Assembly: GCA_028693165.1 (NCBI GenBank)
Contig: JAQUVX010000015.1
Coordinates: forward strand, 31,209 to 95,208
Length of the DNA: 64,000 bases
Reading direction: 5' to 3'
From: Lachnospiraceae bacterium
GTDB lineage: Bacteria; Bacillota; Clostridia; Lachnospirales; Lachnospiraceae
The position numbers and the translations under genes were made by a program. Below the pieces are notes generated by a model. It saw only the letters and a program-made list of their open reading frames with translations. It was not told the DNA's origin and made no database searches. Below are positions 61,137-64,000 of this stretch, piece by piece; the stretch's first letter is position 1; the number at the start of each line of letters is the position of its first letter.

Positions 61137-62339
61137 TTACATCAAGTTTAAGAATGCTCCCGCAACAATGGTGGAAACGATGGATACTGCCACAATTCCG
61201 GCAATGATCATTTTCGGCATCAGAACACCATTTAAGAACAGGCGCTCCTCCTCTGTCTCCGCAACCGCTGCAATGGCTTCATCCGTAATGATATAGTTGA
61301 ATGGGAAGCCCAAAAAGCAGTTTAATCCAATCGCGATCGACAGGGTCGGGGAGTATTTCATAAACTTTCCGACCGTCACAGAGGAAACGGTGATGGCAAC
61401 GGTTGCCAGTGCCAAAAATCCAAGGATTGGAATAATCAGTTCCAGAAGCTGCTGCGGCGTGGAGCCGGCAAAGTTTCTCATAAAGGAAGCGGTTAAGCAA
61501 ACCTGCAAAATACCATAGGACTCCGCTTTCTTCAGCGGTTCTTTTTCCAGGAAGCCAAATACAACGCCCAGAATACCAAAGGTAATGTACAGAATCGTAT
61601 CACTGAAATATTTGCTGGTATAAAGGTTGATGGTGTATACAATCAGGGAAATCACACTCAGCTTCGCGAGGTAATAGGTATAGGTTTTGTATTTTGCAGG
61701 AACCAGATCATTTAATGTCTTTCTTCCGGTTGTGCTTTTGGTGCTTTCCTTTCCCTCGGATTTTGCCGCCGCCGTTTTCCAGATGGAGGTGCCTGCCCTG
61801 AAATCGGTTATCATAGACTTACATTCTTTGCGCAGGAAAAAGCTGGTCAGCGGGAATCCGAAAAATCCCTGGAATACAAACACCAGCGTTGCCAGCATTG
61901 CAATCTGATCCAGTCCACGTTCCAGTGCCGCGTCACTCATCAGCAGAGAAGCCATACCGCCGCCGGTCAGCGGAGGAATTGCCGCCACCGTCATTTCTTT
62001 TCCAAAGATTACAAAACCCAGCCCGCCTACAATGACCACAATTCCGGCAACTGCGGTAAGCGTGATCACAACCGTTTTCCAGTCCTGTTTAATCTGGTTG
62101 ATGTCAAACATGGTTCCGACATGAAGCAGAATAAACAAAAGCGTAATCTGACGAATCTGGTTTACATAAGATATATCAAGGATGTCTTTCGGAAATACGG
62201 AGCTCCAGTAGCCCGCCAGAAAGATAATCGATACAATCAGCAGAGACGGAATCCTGGCTTTTGTTTTTTTCGTAATCACTTCCGCAACATACATTGCCAC
62301 GAACACAACTGCAAGTGCTGTAACTAACGTCCATTTCAT
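61137..62339 (-). CDS. Multi-spanning membrane transporter, family uncertain
   Basis: A 400-residue protein with about 10 hydrophobic helices in two halves separated by a charged loop (about 185-215). GGGMASLLMSDAALERG in the first half recalls the glycine-rich hairpin of GltS/2-HCT-type carriers, and a second hairpin is LNCFLGFPFNYIITDEA. I cannot place it firmly in a family. The gene lies between the amidohydrolase and lyase genes, 19 bases before the latter, so it likely transports their substrate. Confidence 0.72.
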   Translation of the reverse strand: MKWTLVTALAVVFVAMYVAEVITKKTKARIPSLLIVSIIFLAGYWSSVFPKDILDISYVNQIRQITLLFILLHVGTMFDINQIKQDWKTVVITLTAVAGIVVIVGGLGFVIFGKEMTVAAIPPLTGGGMASLLMSDAALERGLDQIAMLATLVFVFQGFFGFPLTSFFLRKECKSMITDFRAGTSIWKTAAAKSEGKESTKSTTGRKTLNDLVPAKYKTYTYYLAKLSVISLIVYTINLYTSKYFSDTILYITFGILGVVFGFLEKEPLKKAESYGILQVCLTASFMRNFAGSTPQQLLELIIPILGFLALATVAITVSSVTVGKFMKYSPTLSIAIGLNCFLGFPFNYIITDEAIAAVAETEEERLFLNGVLMPKMIIAGIVAVSIVSTIVAGAFLNLM

Positions 62340-62365
62340 AGTTTTTTCCCCTTTTCTTTATCCCC

Positions 62366-63556
62366 TTATTGTAAAATGTCCAAAGCAACCTGTGCCGTCA
62401 TCTCAACCGATGGCGCCAGTACCGCTTCATCAATATCAAATTTGGAATTATGATGCTCTTCCCCGGAACCGACCTTCGGATTTTTAATCCCCACCAGTGC
62501 AAGGACACCCGGATATCGCTGCTGATAGCGCCCAAAGGACTCGGTGGCGTACCACGGTTCGCTGGTCACGATATATTCCTCGCCCATCGTTTCCTTCACA
62601 CAGTTTTCCGCAATCCGGGAAACCTCCGGATCGTTGATGACGGCGGAATTGGTGACTATTTTTCTCTCATACACCACTTCACAGCCATGAATCTTTGCGA
62701 CTTCTTCCGTAACACTGCACATGATTTCCATGGCTTTGACTCCTGCATCATAGTCGAAGTAGCGAAGCGTTCCAGAAAAGAATCCATCCGACGCAATGAT
62801 ATTGCCCTTGCTGCCAACCTGAATCTGTCCTACCGAGAAGACGACCGGGTTCGCCGGGTTCAGGCGCGCCTTCATCATCCCCGGAATCAGGGAAATGATA
62901 TCCACGATACAGCCCGCCGGGTTAATGCACAGGTCAGGCCGGCTGCCATGCCCGCCCTTTCCAACCAGCTTGATGGTGTAGCCCGCCACCGATGCCATCC
63001 TTGGCCCGGCCTGCAAAGAGACCTTGCCGCTTTCCAGCCCCGCATAAAGGTGGATGGCCCAGCAGTAATCAATCTGATAGTCCTCCAGCGCCTTCAACAT
63101 CGTCTCGATGCCTTCTCCATTTTCTTCTGCCTGTTCAAAACAAAACAGAATGCGTCCCGACATCTTCCCGATGACCTCCTTAAGCACCTTTGCCGCGCCT
63201 AAGGCAATCGCCATGTGACCATCGTGACCACATAAGTGGGCGGTCCCTTTTGTCCCTGAAATACAGCTTCGTTTTCCTGCCAGATTTTCCGGGTCCTCCA
63301 CGATAGGCAGCGCATCCATATCCGACCGGATCAATAAGGTCTTTCCCGGCTTCCCGGAATCCAGCGTGGCAATGATTCCACATTCTCCCACAGACACAAA
63401 CGGGATGTCCATGGCCTCAAGCTCCTGCTTGATCCTCCTGCTGGTGCCGTATTCTTTTAAGCTTGCTTCCGGGTTTTCGTGAAAATAGCGGCGCAGGCCG
63501 ACCACATATTCCCCGGAACGTCCGGCCAGCTCTTTGATGTTTGCTTTCAATAACAT
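62366..63556 (-). CDS. M20-family amidohydrolase (N-acyl amino acid deacylase)
   Basis: A 396-residue M20D-type metal hydrolase. It has RSDMDALPIVE, the metal-ligand CGHDGHMAIALG (Cys, His), FCFEQAEENGEG (catalytic Glu pair) and the C-terminal EEHHNSKFDIDE (His). A dimerisation domain lies in the middle. Family members remove acyl groups from amino acids, including N-acetylcysteine conjugates and auxin conjugates. ATG 63556 is taken; TTG 63550 is better spaced from GGAAGGAG, and an ATG at 63571 lies before that site. It is the first gene of the four-gene operon. Confidence 0.88.
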   Translation of the reverse strand: MLLKANIKELAGRSGEYVVGLRRYFHENPEASLKEYGTSRRIKQELEAMDIPFVSVGECGIIATLDSGKPGKTLLIRSDMDALPIVEDPENLAGKRSCISGTKGTAHLCGHDGHMAIALGAAKVLKEVIGKMSGRILFCFEQAEENGEGIETMLKALEDYQIDYCWAIHLYAGLESGKVSLQAGPRMASVAGYTIKLVGKGGHGSRPDLCINPAGCIVDIISLIPGMMKARLNPANPVVFSVGQIQVGSKGNIIASDGFFSGTLRYFDYDAGVKAMEIMCSVTEEVAKIHGCEVVYERKIVTNSAVINDPEVSRIAENCVKETMGEEYIVTSEPWYATESFGRYQQRYPGVLALVGIKNPKVGSGEEHHNSKFDIDEAVLAPSVEMTAQVALDILQ

Positions 63557-63705
63557 AATCTCCTTCCACATTTATTTGTCTGTATTGTACAAAGTGGAGT
63601 GGACTCCATGTCAAGAAAGAAACCATTTTTTTAATATTTACTTTTATTGGGCGGTATGCCATAATACATTTGATACCATTTCACAACGGATGAATGGAGA
63701 TTTTT

Positions 63706-63921
63706 ATGAAGATTGGCGAATTTTCCAGACTGCATCATGTCAGTATTGACACGGTGCGTTTTTATGTGAATGAAGGACTGCTGGTTCCAATTAAGGATGG
63801 ATATCACTATCAGTTTGACCAGCAGTGCTCCACGGATTTTCTCAATATTATGCTGTTAAAAGAAGTCGGTTTCTCCCCATCTTTGACACTTTATTACGAT
63901 GAAAATCCCAGAAACCGTTGA
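63706..63921 (+). CDS. Short MerR-like protein, truncated
   Basis: A 72-residue protein with the MerR DNA-binding N-terminus (MKIGEFSRLHHVSIDTVRFY, VNEGLLVP, LLKEVGFS). It lacks the rest of the wing helix, the dimerisation coiled coil and any ligand domain; normal members exceed 100 residues. The last ~15 codons diverge and merge with a terminator hairpin, so the gene was probably cut. It is divergent from the amidohydrolase operon and may once have regulated it. ATG 63706 follows GGAG. Confidence 0.65.
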   Translation: MKIGEFSRLHHVSIDTVRFYVNEGLLVPIKDGYHYQFDQQCSTDFLNIMLLKEVGFSPSLTLYYDENPRNR

Positions 63922-63951
63922 AAAATCAATAGTTTCTGGGACTTATTTATT
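63907..63951 (+). terminator. Terminator overlapping the end of the MerR-like gene
   Basis: CCCAGAAAC (63907-63915) pairs perfectly with GTTTCTGGG (63932-63940), followed by an AT-rich ACTTATTTATTTTT tail. It begins inside the last codons of the gene. Confidence 0.65.
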
Positions 63952-64000
63952 TTTATGAAAAGCGTACTAACTTTCTGTGTCTATCGTAGTTTTGACTTGC

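Overview
The window looks like a gut Clostridia chromosome of Lachnospiraceae type (Blautia/Clostridium-like). The evidence is mid-to-low GC, strong AGGAGG ribosome sites, a Tn1549/Tn916-type conjugative element, a TRAP transporter and large multi-domain sensor kinases. No rRNA, complete tRNA or CRISPR array is present, so genus assignment is inference.

Region 1 (1 to about 24105) is the right-hand part of an integrative and conjugative element. It holds a SLOG/DUF1273 protein, a CD1845-type small membrane protein, an AlbA_2 ATP-binding protein and a HUH relaxase. After these come palindromes, a complete 3.6 kb 'recombinase in trio' (RIT) element with three overlapping tyrosine recombinases and mirror-image ends, and an XRE regulator. 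The cargo block (8821-19012) has an AraC regulator, two half-size ABC exporter-type proteins, a MATE pump, an ECF transporter (S, T and fused double ATPase), a truncated AraC-like sensor domain, a broken DtxR copy fused to an ATPase remnant, and an intact DtxR-like regulator. The element ends with a control and recombination module: XRE, sigma-like factor, PemK/MazF toxin, three excisionase-like HTH genes and a Tn916-type integrase. The 3' half of a tRNA-Arg(CCU) gene at 24061-24105 marks the far attachment site. The cargo reads as a metal or metallophore uptake/efflux system.

Region 2 (about 24.5-31 kb) carries a TetR regulator, a PEP-synthase/rifampicin-phosphotransferase-like dikinase, a MATE gene broken by one in-frame TGA, a DUF234-type ATPase with a promoter framed by an inverted repeat, and gene debris.

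Region 3 (31.3-43 kb) has a TRAP transporter operon with a YcxB-like protein, a GlpP-type antiterminator and a GNAT acetyltransferase. Next is a cobalamin-binding protein with the CarH light-sensor signature, translationally coupled to a soluble hybrid histidine kinase. It is followed by an OLD-like AAA ATPase overlapping a small TOPRIM protein (a candidate defence pair) and a lone phage tail sheath protein on the opposite strand.

Region 4 (43.2-58.6 kb) is one 15 kb operon of five very large signalling proteins: REC-GGDEF-PAS, REC-multi-PAS hybrid kinase, PAS hybrid kinase with two REC domains, and two BvgS-like kinases with tandem solute-binding domains. No DNA-binding response regulator or HPt protein is seen; the only evident output is the GGDEF domain.

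Region 5 (58.7-63.6 kb, reverse strand) is a four-gene operon of M20 amidohydrolase, membrane transporter, PatB/MalY-type C-S lyase and DUF401 permease, consistent with use of N-acylated sulfur conjugates. A short MerR-like gene is divergent from it.
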